From assembly GCF_014842075.1 (NCBI RefSeq), contig NZ_JACYVA010000002.1, forward strand, positions 62,001 through 126,000: a stretch of 64,000 nucleotides of DNA. Reading direction: 5' to 3'. The stretch comes from Sphingomonas sp. CFBP 13720. GTDB taxonomy: Bacteria > Pseudomonadota > Alphaproteobacteria > Sphingomonadales > Sphingomonadaceae. Made by a program: the position numbers and the translations under genes. How positions within the stretch are numbered: position 1 is the first letter of the stretch; each line of letters begins with the position of its first letter. The notes beneath the pieces are model-generated. The model saw only the letters and a list, made by a program, of their open reading frames with translations, did no database searches and had not been told where the DNA came from. Positions 35,595 to 44,596 of this stretch are shown piece by piece.

Positions 35595-37126
35595 TACCCC
35601 ATCGTCGGTATGACGAACGCATCGTGCGTCCGCGCCGGGCCGCCGTCCTCGGCCTGCAGCGGCAATGTCGATCCGCCCGGCCAGCGTTGCGTCACCGTCT
35701 TGACCCTCGTCCAGAAGCGCACGCCTTCGGTGCCGTGCTGGTTGACGTCGCCGAACGCCGATCGCTTCCACCCGCCGAAGCTGTGATAGGCGACCGGCAC
35801 CGGGATCGGCACGTTGATTCCGACCATGCCCACCTGCACCCGTGCCGCGAATTCGCGCGCGGCATGACCGTTGCGCGTGAAGATGGCAACGCCGTTGCCA
35901 TATTGATGCTCGCTGGGCAGGCGTACCGCCGTCTCGAATTCGGGTGCGCGAACGATCTGCAGGACCGGTCCGAAAATCTCCTCGCGATACGCCGACATCG
36001 CAGGCGTCACGCGGTCGAACAGCGTCGGGCCGATGAAGAAGCCTTCCTCATGCCCCTGTAACGCGAACCCGCGCCCGTCGACGACCAGTTCGGCGCCTTC
36101 ATCGACGCCCGTCTGGATCCATTGTTCGACCCGCGCCTTGTGCGCAGCGTTGACCACCGGGCCGTAATGCGCTTCCGCATCGGTCGATACGCCGACGCGT
36201 AACGCCGCGATCGCGGGGATCAGCTTTTCGCGCAGGCGGTCGGCGGTCGCCTCTCCCACCGGCACCACCACCGGCAGGGCCATGCAGCGTTCGCCCGCCG
36301 ATCCGAACGCCGCACCGGACAGGTCGGCGACGACCTGGTCCAGATCGGCATCGGGCATGACGATGCCGTGATTCTTGGCGCCACCCATCGCCTGCACGCG
36401 CTTGCCCGCCGCGACCCCGCGACGATAGACGTGATGCGCGATGTCGGACGATCCGACGAAGCTGACCGCACCGATCGCCGGATGGTCGAGGATCGCGTCG
36501 ACCATCTCCTTGTCGCCATGCACGACCTGCAGGATACCTTCGGGCGCGCCTGCTTCCAGCATCAGTTCGGCCAGCCGCACCGGCACCGACGGGTCGCGCT
36601 CGCTGGGTTTCAGGATGAAGGCATTGCCACATGCGATGGCGACGCCGAACATCCACATCGGGATCATCGCCGGAAAGTTGAACGGCGTGATTCCCGCACC
36701 GATGCCGATCGGCAGGCGCATCGAATACACGTCGATCCCCGGTCCCGCGCCATGGGTATATTCGCCCTTCAGCACGTGCGGGATGCCACAGGCGAACTCG
36801 ATCACTTCCAGCCCGCGCTGGATGTCGCCGCGGCTGTCCGCGATCACCTTGCCATGTTCGGACGACAACAGATGCGCCAGCGCGTCCATGTTCGCCTCGA
36901 CCAGTTCCTTGAACCGGAACATCACCCGCGCCCGCCGCTGTGGATTGGTCGCCGCCCATGCGGGTTGCACCGCCTGCGCCGCCGCGATCGCACGGTCCAG
37001 ATCGGCGGAGGTGCCCAACGGCACACGCGCCTGCACCGCGCCCGAATTGGGGTCGAACACATCGCCGTGACGCCCGGCAACAGTCCCGCCGCCGACGCCC
37101 GCGATCACATGATCGATGACACGCAT
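35594..37126 (-). CDS. mmsA: CoA-acylating methylmalonate-semialdehyde dehydrogenase
   Basis: 510 aa from ATG 37126, preceded by CAGGAGAGTGT; the longer open frame upstream lacks similarity. It contains TPFNFPAMIPMWMF near residue 148, the NAD-binding VSFVGSSDIAHHVY near residue 221, GGAKNHGIV, and the catalytic Cys281 in FGSAGERCMALPV. It converts methylmalonate semialdehyde to propionyl-CoA (also malonate semialdehyde to acetyl-CoA), the last valine step. It heads the operon, so its promoter should lie in 37127-37250. Confidence 0.96.
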   Translation of the reverse strand: MRVIDHVIAGVGGGTVAGRHGDVFDPNSGAVQARVPLGTSADLDRAIAAAQAVQPAWAATNPQRRARVMFRFKELVEANMDALAHLLSSEHGKVIADSRGDIQRGLEVIEFACGIPHVLKGEYTHGAGPGIDVYSMRLPIGIGAGITPFNFPAMIPMWMFGVAIACGNAFILKPSERDPSVPVRLAELMLEAGAPEGILQVVHGDKEMVDAILDHPAIGAVSFVGSSDIAHHVYRRGVAAGKRVQAMGGAKNHGIVMPDADLDQVVADLSGAAFGSAGERCMALPVVVPVGEATADRLREKLIPAIAALRVGVSTDAEAHYGPVVNAAHKARVEQWIQTGVDEGAELVVDGRGFALQGHEEGFFIGPTLFDRVTPAMSAYREEIFGPVLQIVRAPEFETAVRLPSEHQYGNGVAIFTRNGHAAREFAARVQVGMVGINVPIPVPVAYHSFGGWKRSAFGDVNQHGTEGVRFWTRVKTVTQRWPGGSTLPLQAEDGGPARTHDAFVIPTMG

Positions 37127-37475
37127 ACACTCTCCTGTCGGTGCGGCGGGCCGGTCTGTCGCCGACTCCTTCACCGCGTAATATTATTGCTTGTGACATA
37201 GCGCGCGACGCGTGTCAGCGGCGAAACGCGGTACGGGACGGCACAAGGGCGTCTTTGCGCATCCCTAACGCCGGTCCGCGTGCGCAACCTGTCACTTTAA
37301 TGCAACGGAAATCGACATCGACGTGCCGTGGTACGAACAGGGCCATTGACACCATACCAAGTTAAACGACACAAACATCGTATACGAAGTAGTAAATCGT
37401 AGGTGTAGTATCTCTGCAATACAGTAATTTTCTGCCGAGATAAGCCGCTGTTTAAGTAACGGGGAAACTATTGTT
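37127..37475. promoter_or_regulatory. 349-bp divergent regulatory spacer between mmsA and the Oar-like receptor
   Basis: The right half is clearly AT-richer than its surroundings. A TTGACA box at 37346-37351 could be a -35 for the receptor, and TAATATTA at 37180-37187 could be part of an mmsA promoter; neither is confirmed by a matching partner box. No gene or terminator is visible. Confidence 0.4.
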
Positions 37476-40400
37476 ATGAATACGTCCATATTGCGGCATC
37501 GCCGCAAACCATTTCTGCTGTCTGTATCGTTGGGAATATTGGCGGCGTCGACTACCGCCATCCCGATCTCTGCAGCGTCGGCGCAAGGCTTCACGAACGT
37601 CGAAGCCAGCGGCACTGTGGTCGATCCGGATGGTCACCCGGTTCCTGATGCCAAGGTAACCGTTCGATCGAACGGCCAGGGCTTCTCGCGAGATGTGACT
37701 ACCAATCGCGAGGGGACGTTCAGCATTCCCGAACTTCCGCCCGGCAACTACATGTTCACGGTCGAAGCGCCCGGTTTCGATACTTACACCGAAGCAAGCG
37801 TCCGGTTGACGATCGGTTCGGCGACGAACCGCTTTGTCCTGGGTCGTACGGCCGATGGCGACAGCGCCGAGATCGTGGTCAGCGGACGTCGCGTTGCCAG
37901 CGCCGACTTTGACCGTACCACGACGGGACTGGTCGTCGACGTCGCCGACGTCGCGCAGCGCATTCCGGTCGGCCGCGATCTGCAATCCATTCTACGGTTG
38001 GCACCGGGCGCCACCACCGGATCGGGCGCGTTCAACGGGCTTACGTCGATCGCGGGCGGTTCGGTGTCGGAAAACGCCTATTTCGTCAACGGTCTGAACA
38101 TCACGAATTTCCGCAACATGCTGGCGCCGGTTGCGATCCCGTTCGACTTCTATCAGACGATCGAAGTCAAGACCGGTGGATACGCGGCAGAATTCGGTCG
38201 CACGACCGGTGGCTTCACGAACGCGACGACCAAGTCAGGGTCGAACGACTTCCATGGCGCCGTCCGGTTCAATTGGGAACCGAACGATCTGCGCGGCACC
38301 ACGCCGGACACCCGGGGTTCGGTGAACAAATACAGCGGTTCCGATCGCATCGACTTCATCGCCGAACTGGGCGGACCGATCATCAAGGACCGGCTGTTCT
38401 TCTACGGCCTGTATCAGTCGCGCAATATCACGAGCTTTGGCGCCGGCCGCCAGTATTTCGATGACACCGACACCTATCTCGGAACATCGCGAAACTTTTC
38501 GCGAACGGATACGCCATTCTACGCCGGCAAGATCGACGCGATCATCACCGACGGACACCGACTCGAAGGGACGTACTGGAACACGAAGGGCAGTAGCCGG
38601 AACCAGACGTTCGGCAACACGTCCACCGTTGCCAACCGCTATGACTATATCAACAACGTCGATGGTCCATTCTCCGGCAGCAGTATCTCCACCTTCGGCG
38701 GCGAGAATTATGTCGGCCGCTACACCGGCGTGTTCTCGAAGTGGCTGACGGTATCAGCATTGTACGGGCGGAACGAGAATCTCGGTTCGTTCCAGTCGTT
38801 CGGCACGTCCAGCGTGGCGTTGCCGCCGGTCGTCGATGCCCGCAACCTTGCCGGCGAGATCAGCCTGACCAACCCGGGCGGAGCGCTTTCGACGTCGGCA
38901 GACATCCGCAAACAATATCGGGCCGACGCCGAAGTCCGGTTCGACCTGTTCGGCAGCCATCACATCCGCTTCGGCTATGATCGAGAGGAACTATTCTCCT
39001 CCCAGAGCACGGTCACCAATGGCGGCGGCTTCAGCTATCGCATCATCCGGGCAATCGCCAACGATCCGCGCGGTCAGACGGTCGGCACGGAGTATCTGCG
39101 GACTCGTCAGTATGCACTCGTCGGCGGCTTCCAGTCGCTGAACGATGCCTTTTATCTGCAAGACAGCTGGACGCTGGCCGAAGGGCGGGTAACAATCAAT
39201 GCCGGCATCCGCAACGACCGGTTCAGCAACGACAATGCAGAGGGGGCAACCTTCTACAAATCGGGCGATCAGTGGGGACCGCGACTGGGCTTCATTTTTG
39301 ACCCGATCGGCGATCAGACCGACAAGATCTTCGGCAGCTTCAGCCGGCTGTATATTCCGGTAGCGTCGAACACGAATATTCGCCTGACGGGTGGCGAATT
39401 ATATTACGATAGCTACACGGCGTTTGGCGGTCTCGATGCCAACAACGTACCAATCGCCGGCGCACCGATAGTGTATGCGCGCGGCGCGCTGTGCCCCGAC
39501 ACCGGCACGCGGTCCTGCGACATCTTCGCCGATGGCGCCCCACGTCCAGCGGAAAGCCAGGTTGCACAAGGACTGAAGCCGCAATCGGTCGACGAGTATC
39601 AGCTGGGCTACGAAAAACGTCTCGGTGCGTGGAAATTCCGCGTATTCTATACGCAGACCAAGCTGAACGAAGTGTTGGAAGACGTCGCGATCGACGCGGC
39701 GGTTCGTAGCTATTGCACCGCCGAGGGCATCACCGGATGCGCCAACATCTGGGACGGGTTCCATCAGTACGTGCTCGCCAATCCCGGACAAGCCGCGCGA
39801 ATCACTCTGTCCAATCCGATCGCTGGTGAAGCCACGGCGCGGACCGTGGACTTTACTGCCGAACAGCTTGGCTATCCGAGGGCCGAACGAAGTCACCGTT
39901 CGATGACGTTCGAGGTCAGCCGCCAGTTCGACGGAGTCTGGAGTCTCGACGCTTCCTATGTGTACGGCAAGACGTTCGGCAACTACGAAGGTGGCGTTAA
40001 ATCGGATAATGGGCAGGCCGATACTGGACTGACGCAGGATTTCGACCAGCCCGGGCTGACCGACGGGTTGTACGGTCCATCCCCGAACGACCGTCGGCAC
40101 GTCTTTAAGCTGTTCGGAAGCTATCAGGTGCTGCCGTTCCTGAGTATCGGCGCCAATACGACGGTATCGTCTCCGCGCAGCTTCGGATGTATCGGTCGCG
40201 TACCCGAAGAAATTGATGCGCTTGCTGGTGCATACGGTGCGTCAGGCGCATATTGCCAAGTCAATCCAGACGGTTCGATCAACACGGTGCGCAACATTGT
40301 TCAGCCGGTCGCGCTGGTCCCGCGCGGATCGGTGTTCAAAAGCGACTGGACGGTGCAGAACGATCTCGACATCCAGCTGACCGGCGAAGTCGGCGGCGCC

Positions 40401-40568
40401 AACGCCTATCTCCGGCTGTCGGTATTCAACGTTCTAAACCTGAAGGCAAAACTCAACCGGAACGAATTCGGTACCGACGGCGACGGCAACGCGTCGCCGC
40501 TCTACCGTGACGTTACCGAATATCAGGGTGCGCGGTCGGCACGTATTCAGGCCGGCATCACGTTCTGA
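37476..40568 (+). CDS. Oar-like TonB-dependent receptor with N-terminal carboxypeptidase-regulatory-like domain
   Basis: 1030 aa with a signal peptide (cleavage near AASAQG). Residues about 42-125 form a CarboxypepD_reg-like beta-sandwich (GTVVDPDGHPVPDAKVTVRS, GTFSIPELPPGNY). A plug domain follows (SILRLAPGATTGSGAFNG, NAYFVNGLNITNF), and a long barrel ends with the aromatic F. This is the Oar/TBDT architecture seen in Sphingomonadaceae, usually for peptide or protein-derived ligands. No partner gene is next to it. Slightly lower GC than neighbours may reflect recent arrival. Confidence 0.9.
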   Translation: MNTSILRHRRKPFLLSVSLGILAASTTAIPISAASAQGFTNVEASGTVVDPDGHPVPDAKVTVRSNGQGFSRDVTTNREGTFSIPELPPGNYMFTVEAPGFDTYTEASVRLTIGSATNRFVLGRTADGDSAEIVVSGRRVASADFDRTTTGLVVDVADVAQRIPVGRDLQSILRLAPGATTGSGAFNGLTSIAGGSVSENAYFVNGLNITNFRNMLAPVAIPFDFYQTIEVKTGGYAAEFGRTTGGFTNATTKSGSNDFHGAVRFNWEPNDLRGTTPDTRGSVNKYSGSDRIDFIAELGGPIIKDRLFFYGLYQSRNITSFGAGRQYFDDTDTYLGTSRNFSRTDTPFYAGKIDAIITDGHRLEGTYWNTKGSSRNQTFGNTSTVANRYDYINNVDGPFSGSSISTFGGENYVGRYTGVFSKWLTVSALYGRNENLGSFQSFGTSSVALPPVVDARNLAGEISLTNPGGALSTSADIRKQYRADAEVRFDLFGSHHIRFGYDREELFSSQSTVTNGGGFSYRIIRAIANDPRGQTVGTEYLRTRQYALVGGFQSLNDAFYLQDSWTLAEGRVTINAGIRNDRFSNDNAEGATFYKSGDQWGPRLGFIFDPIGDQTDKIFGSFSRLYIPVASNTNIRLTGGELYYDSYTAFGGLDANNVPIAGAPIVYARGALCPDTGTRSCDIFADGAPRPAESQVAQGLKPQSVDEYQLGYEKRLGAWKFRVFYTQTKLNEVLEDVAIDAAVRSYCTAEGITGCANIWDGFHQYVLANPGQAARITLSNPIAGEATARTVDFTAEQLGYPRAERSHRSMTFEVSRQFDGVWSLDASYVYGKTFGNYEGGVKSDNGQADTGLTQDFDQPGLTDGLYGPSPNDRRHVFKLFGSYQVLPFLSIGANTTVSSPRSFGCIGRVPEEIDALAGAYGASGAYCQVNPDGSINTVRNIVQPVALVPRGSVFKSDWTVQNDLDIQLTGEVGGANAYLRLSVFNVLNLKAKLNRNEFGTDGDGNASPLYRDVTEYQGARSARIQAGITF

Positions 40569-40634
40569 TCGAAGACTGCAAACGGAACGGGGGCGGGTGC
40601 GCATCGGTCGCATCCGCCCTTTTTCGTTCAGCGC

Positions 40635-41174
40635 CTATCCCGGCCAAGCCTTCAGCGCTGCGCGATACTCGTGCTCCGCTTGTTCAAGCCGTTCGTTCAG
40701 TTCGGCGAGTTCCTTTGCCTGCTTCCGTTCGAGCGTGCGCCGCTCGCCTGCGAGCTTCGCCTCACGCCGCGCAAGGTCGGCGAGTTCTGCCGCAAACGCT
40801 TTCGTTGCCGCCGCCACGGCCCGCTGGGCCGTATCGACCGGCGCGCGCGACGGTCGTGGTTCCGTTGGCGTGTCCGGCTTCGCCGTAGATTTGGACGTAG
40901 GTTTCGGGTCGGCGGCACGCCTGGTCCGTTTCCGAACATCGGGCGGCAACGCGGCAATCTGTTCGGCGAGCGTGCCACGCAGCCGTTTTACGACGGTGCC
41001 CGGCGACGACAAAGGTTCGGCGACAAGCGTTGGGTCGGTCACGACCTCCGCCATCTTGCGCGCGAACAGGTTGTGGTCGCTTCCCCACGCCTTCAGTGCC
41101 GCCTTCTGACTCGGCGCGGCCACGTAGGCGTCGTGAAACCCGATCGTGGTTCGATATACTTTCAACGCCGCCAT
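40635..41174 (-). CDS. hypothetical protein with C-terminal coiled coil (TolA-like naming)
   Basis: 179 aa. The N-terminal 60 residues (KVYRTTIGFHDAYVAAPSQK, ALKAWGS) form a small globular domain. A basic Pro/Thr/Ser-rich linker follows, then a coiled coil (residues about 115-172) with LADLARREAKLAGER and ELAELNERLEQAEHEY. Similar proteins in sphingomonads are annotated as cell-envelope biogenesis or TolA-like on composition alone; no function is shown. It is downstream of the terminator that follows the tRNA-Val remnant. Confidence 0.75.
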   Translation of the reverse strand: MAALKVYRTTIGFHDAYVAAPSQKAALKAWGSDHNLFARKMAEVVTDPTLVAEPLSSPGTVVKRLRGTLAEQIAALPPDVRKRTRRAADPKPTSKSTAKPDTPTEPRPSRAPVDTAQRAVAAATKAFAAELADLARREAKLAGERRTLERKQAKELAELNERLEQAEHEYRAALKAWPG

Positions 41175-41212
41175 GCGACCGCAACGAACGGAAACCGATC
41201 ATGATCCTGACA

Positions 41213-41247
41213 GCAAAAACCCCGCCGACCGGGAGGCCGACGGGGTT
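41213..41247 (-). terminator. rho-independent terminator of the tRNA-Val remnant
   Basis: On the minus strand, AACCCCGTCGGCC pairs with GGTCGGCGGGGTT around TCCC, with two G-U pairs that exist only in the minus-strand RNA, followed by TTTTT. It stands 6 bp beyond the tRNA-Val CCA end, so it is the original terminator of that tRNA. Confidence 0.85.
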
Positions 41248-41252
41248 CTAAA

Positions 41253-41299
41253 TGGTGGGCGCGGCAAGGATTGAACTTGCGACCCCTGCGATGTCAACG
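41253..41299 (-). other. attachment-site remnant: 3' half of tRNA-Val (GAC)
   Basis: The minus strand reads the anticodon loop TTGACAT, the 3' anticodon arm CGCAG, the complete T arm (CGCAAGTTCAATCCTTGCG-like), the acceptor strand CGCGCCC, discriminator A and CCA. The 5' half is absent: homology stops within the anticodon stem at 41299. This is the displaced 3' end left when an element integrates by site-specific recombination at the anticodon loop. The element must extend to the right, and an intact tRNA-Val in the same orientation is expected at its far end. Confidence 0.85.
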
Positions 41300-41392
41300 A
41301 AACGCTGTGGAAGGAAAAGCGCGCGTTTGCGCCATTTATAGCGAGCGGCCGCGTGGAACGTGTATAGAACGAATACCGAAAATTCAGTATAT

Positions 41393-41412
41393 TTACCGCA
41401 GTCTTACCGCAG
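41393..41412. repeat. 11-bp-period direct repeat, possible integrase arm site
   Basis: TTACCGCAG occurs at 41393 and 41404, spaced 11 bp (one helical turn), 94 bp from the tRNA-Val remnant on the element side. Such phased short repeats beside a tRNA att core suggest arm-type integrase or excisionase binding. No integrase is in the window to test this. Confidence 0.45.
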
Positions 41413-41564
41413 CCCTGCGGAAGCTCGACGCCACACCCTAAGATGAAGCGCGGTGGCCGCTGGCCTATCTTAGCGCGGTCCCATGCCCTGCAAAGTTTGC
41501 ATAGGTAACGGCTTGCCCCATGAAAATCTGCTGTTTACGCTCCGCCGGCAACAGGGGGACTAGT

Positions 41565-42620
41565 GTGGCTCACAAGCAAATTGCATTCTTCAATCACAAA
41601 GGCGGTGTGTCTAAAACCACGTCGGTATTCCATCTCGGATGGATGCTAGCAGAGTTGGGTAAAACTGTGGTGTTGGTCGATTGCGATCCCCAGTGTAACC
41701 TCACGGGATTGCTCCTCGACTACAGTCATCAAGATGACTACCCATACGAGGAACGAGGTCGAGCATTGAATATGCGGGATGGGCTAGCTCCTGCTTTTGA
41801 AGCTCGTCCGATACCCCTTGCTCCGGTTGAACTACAACCGGTTCAAGGTCGCGACAATCTTTTCGTGCTACCGGGGCATGTGGGACTAGCCGAATACGAA
41901 AGCCAACTCGCTATCGCTCATGAGCTATCGACGTCTCTTTCTGCCTTGCAAAACATTCCCGGCTCGCTGCGATGGGTTCTTGATCTGACTGCCGCGACAG
42001 TGAACGCGGACTATGTGCTTGTTGATATGAGTCCAAGTCTTGGCGCATTAAACCAGAATCTATTTGCAACCAGTGATGCGTTTATCATCCCCATGGCACC
42101 CGATTTCTTTTCGGCAATGGCCCTACGCTCTTTGTCCCGTACGCTGCCCAAGTGGATGAGTTGGTCTGAACGTGCTGGACAACAGGCAGAGTTGCAGGAC
42201 TCGGCATATCCTTGGCCGAACAAGGTACCAAAGTATGTAGGCTCTATCGTTCAGAACTACCGCGTCCGATCGCGGGACGGCAAAGCTGCCGCACCAACTC
42301 GTGCGTACCAGAAATGGTTTGATGCGCTTTTGGCTGTTAAGGCAGAGGCATTCATTCCCGCACTTGATCAAAGCCGTCTACTATTTGATGCTTCCGTGTA
42401 TGGTACCGCTGGCGCAGCTTTGGGAGATTTCCTCTTGGAAGTTCCCGACTTCAACAGTTTGATTGCCATCTCACAGTCGCTGTCGAAGCCAGTGTTTGAT
42501 CTGACACGCGATGACATAAAAAACTCTGGATCGGTAGCAAACAGCCAAGTCGAAAGTGCTGAGGGGTTCAACGATCTATATCGGGTTGGGGCTAATAAGA
42601 TCATGCGTATCTTGGAATGA
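41565..42620 (+). CDS. ParA/MinD-family P-loop ATPase (partner of HEPN protein)
   Basis: 351 aa from GTG 41565, chosen because AGGGGGA lies 6 bp upstream and the protein then begins AHKQIAFFNHKGGVSKTT. The deviant Walker A is KGGVSKTT (residues 12-19, signature Lys12). Motif VVLVDCDPQCNLTG follows at about 35-48, and the Walker B-like YVLVDMSPSLGALN near residue 155. The length exceeds plasmid ParA (about 250-300 aa), with an extra C-terminal helical part. Base composition is much lower in GC than the chromosome. The stop overlaps the next start by 4 bp. No parB or centromere-like repeats accompany it, so chromosome or plasmid partition is unlikely; a regulatory ATPase for the HEPN protein is inferred. 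Confidence 0.85.
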   Translation: MAHKQIAFFNHKGGVSKTTSVFHLGWMLAELGKTVVLVDCDPQCNLTGLLLDYSHQDDYPYEERGRALNMRDGLAPAFEARPIPLAPVELQPVQGRDNLFVLPGHVGLAEYESQLAIAHELSTSLSALQNIPGSLRWVLDLTAATVNADYVLVDMSPSLGALNQNLFATSDAFIIPMAPDFFSAMALRSLSRTLPKWMSWSERAGQQAELQDSAYPWPNKVPKYVGSIVQNYRVRSRDGKAAAPTRAYQKWFDALLAVKAEAFIPALDQSRLLFDASVYGTAGAALGDFLLEVPDFNSLIAISQSLSKPVFDLTRDDIKNSGSVANSQVESAEGFNDLYRVGANKIMRILE

Positions 42621-43219
42621 AGGCGCATCTCATTCAATGCCATCGGACCTTTTCCGAAGGATGCGCCCGCGCTGCAGCGTTACGTTCCATATATGAATAT
42701 TTGAAAGCAAATGCACCGAAGGCACTCAACTGCGATGACATCCTCAGATCGGCCGTCATACTAAGCGTGAGTTCTTTTGACCTTCTAGTGCACGATATTT
42801 ACCGAACCGAGGTTCTCCATAGACTATCGCTGAACCAGCCTGTCAATTTTTTACGAGTATCGTACAACACCGTCGTCGCGACGGGGTATACTCAGTCTGC
42901 CCTTATTGAACAGAGCATAAGAACAGAGAATTCCTATAAATCGTTTGTCGCACCAGATAAGATCGCGGAAATACTACGTCACTTAGTCGAAGATTGTTGG
43001 GAAAAAATTGCGGCTCATGCGGGGACCACTGCGAAGGATTGCAAGGCTACGCTAAAACGTGTTGTGGATCTACGGAACCGAATCGCGCACGAGGCGGACG
43101 TAAATCCCGCACTGGGAGGGATCGAGCTTTGGCCCATCTATAGTGATGACGTAGGTGAAGCGATCGATTTTCTACGAAATCTAGGATCATCTATAACGGA
43201 CGTCATAGATGCAACGTAG
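42617..43219 (+). CDS. HEPN-domain putative ribonuclease
   Basis: 200 aa, helical throughout. The C-terminal half carries the HEPN catalytic motif R-N-x3-H as R153, N154 ... H158 in DLRNRIAHEAD. An acidic or polar residue cluster in the first helical pair (SSFDLLVHDIYR) matches the fold of RiboL-PSP/MAE_28990-type HEPN proteins; this subfamily assignment is my best guess. Known HEPN proteins with this motif cut RNA in toxin-antitoxin, abortive-infection and CRISPR contexts. The ATGA overlap with the ParA-like gene indicates a fixed stoichiometric pair. Low GC and location next to two tRNA remnants mark it as mobile cargo. Confidence 0.82.
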   Translation: MKAHLIQCHRTFSEGCARAAALRSIYEYLKANAPKALNCDDILRSAVILSVSSFDLLVHDIYRTEVLHRLSLNQPVNFLRVSYNTVVATGYTQSALIEQSIRTENSYKSFVAPDKIAEILRHLVEDCWEKIAAHAGTTAKDCKATLKRVVDLRNRIAHEADVNPALGGIELWPIYSDDVGEAIDFLRNLGSSITDVIDAT

Positions 43220-43253
43220 CGTTAGGCAAGTATTAGCGGGAAAAGCGACATCG

Positions 43254-43303
<50 letters not shown>

Positions 43304-43335
43304 AAATCAAGCAGTTAGCGGCCCAGCCCTTGCGA

Positions 43336-43356
43336 CGGTTTACACGCGGTTTACAC
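43336..43356. repeat. 11-bp-period direct repeat beside tRNA-Pro block
   Basis: CGGTTTACAC occurs at 43336 and 43347, again with an 11-bp period, 35 bp from the end of the tRNA-Pro block. It parallels the TTACCGCAG pair near the tRNA-Val remnant and may be the arm-site set of a second integrase. Confidence 0.45.
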
Positions 43357-43380
43357 CAGCCTTCTTTTTGGAGCCGCTAG

Positions 43381-43560
43381 ATGGAAACGCCACGGCAGAA
43401 ACTTGATGCGATTCGCGCGCGCGCTGTCGCGCTTTTAGGCACTGCGTTGGACGACAGCGATTGGCTGGATGAAGAAAGCGGCTTCACCTTCGGCGACCTT
43501 CGCTTTCTCATCAGCTGCACCGATCACACGATTCTTGGACCCGATAGGTCGACGGGATAG
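43381..43560 (+). CDS. small hypothetical phage protein
   Basis: A 59-aa frame with a well-placed ribosome binding site (TTTTTGGAG 7 bp before the ATG). The N-terminus is an amphipathic helix (RQKLDAIRARAVALLG), followed by an acidic stretch LDDSDWLDEESG. No family recognised. It is the first gene inside the prophage after the tRNA-Pro block. Confidence 0.55.
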   Translation: METPRQKLDAIRARAVALLGTALDDSDWLDEESGFTFGDLRFLISCTDHTILGPDRSTG

Positions 43561-43666
43561 GCGATGTTGTGCGGAGGCAATGCGGTACTAGCGGCCTTGC
43601 GACTGCCGTCAGCCGCGCTGCGCATACCTTGAGACAACGGGAGCCTCGTAGACCGTCGCGTCCCGG

Positions 43667-44545
43667 TCACCGGTACTGCGGACGATAAAAGATCCTTTCC
43701 CGCACTTCCGGCGGTAGTTTCAAACCCTTCGACGCGACAAGGAGCTCAGTTCCTATCCGCTTCGTTTGGACCGAGTAGTTGACGTCAAAGCTGAACTGTC
43801 GGCGCGATTTGTAAAGATGGGATATCTCTGGGGTGTTGTCGTAGGTAAGTATCCACGGCCGGGTCAAACCCAAAACAGCCTGACTAACCGCCAAGTGATC
43901 AGCAGGATCATAGTAGCTGGTGTAAAGGCTAGAACCTTTATTAAAATACGGAGGATCGATACAGAAAAAAGACCGATCGGGTAGATCGCTTTCCATCTTC
44001 TCAACGAATAGGAGAGCATCGGACCTATAGAAGTGGATTCTAGACCGGTATTTTGCAATCCTGTTTATTCGTCTAACCAAATCATTACGATTAAAACGGC
44101 AGTCTATTTTATAGTTTCCTTGCTGATCCAACCCACCGATGACGCCAGCTCCTTTAATTATTCCCGAACGGTTAGTCCGGTTTAGAAAGAAGGTTGCAAA
44201 GCCTACCGTCAGATCGTCGTAATCGCTCTGATGGAGATAAATGTCACGCTGCCGGTGCCATTCCGATATAGTCACAGGCGTTTCGGCAATCTTCTCCGTC
44301 AGAGCGGCGGTGTCGTTCAGGACTGCGTTCCAAAAGGCCCAGATTGTACGGTCAACATCGTTCAAATGGACGTCACTGACGTGGCCGCCAAAGAGCAATG
44401 ATAGTGCTAATCCCGCGCCGCCGGCGTAGGGCTCTGCGTAATGGCCCCGATCTAGGCGGTTCAAGCGCAGCACGTCCGCCATCAAATCGTACAAGCACGA
44501 TTTACCGCCAGGGTAGCGGAGCGGAGAAAAAGAACGCGAGGACAT
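43667..44545 (-). CDS. DNA adenine methyltransferase (Dam/DpnM family)
   Basis: 292 aa of the D12 class. Motif I-like LRYPGGKSCL is at residues 9-18, HYAEPYAGGAGLAL at 35-48, and the catalytic motif DPPY at 197-200. It methylates N6 of adenine; the target is unknown (GATC is typical of the family but unproven here). It lies 51 bp downstream of the ParB-like gene on the same strand. Lower GC than the tail genes suggests that the pair was acquired as a module. Confidence 0.9.
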   Translation of the reverse strand: MSSRSFSPLRYPGGKSCLYDLMADVLRLNRLDRGHYAEPYAGGAGLALSLLFGGHVSDVHLNDVDRTIWAFWNAVLNDTAALTEKIAETPVTISEWHRQRDIYLHQSDYDDLTVGFATFFLNRTNRSGIIKGAGVIGGLDQQGNYKIDCRFNRNDLVRRINRIAKYRSRIHFYRSDALLFVEKMESDLPDRSFFCIDPPYFNKGSSLYTSYYDPADHLAVSQAVLGLTRPWILTYDNTPEISHLYKSRRQFSFDVNYSVQTKRIGTELLVASKGLKLPPEVRERIFYRPQYR

Positions 44546-44596
44546 AGAGCTTCAATATCACAATCTGGATGGGGCGGCCACAACTCGAAGCGTCAG

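Noticed and set aside
41253..41299. Functional tRNA-Val gene
   Set aside because: The acceptor 5' strand, D arm and 5' anticodon arm are missing; only the 3' half is present.
41565..42620. Plasmid-type ParA partition gene
   Set aside because: No ParB follows; the partner is a HEPN protein, there are no centromere repeats, and the ParB-like gene lies 2 kb away on the other strand in a different operon.
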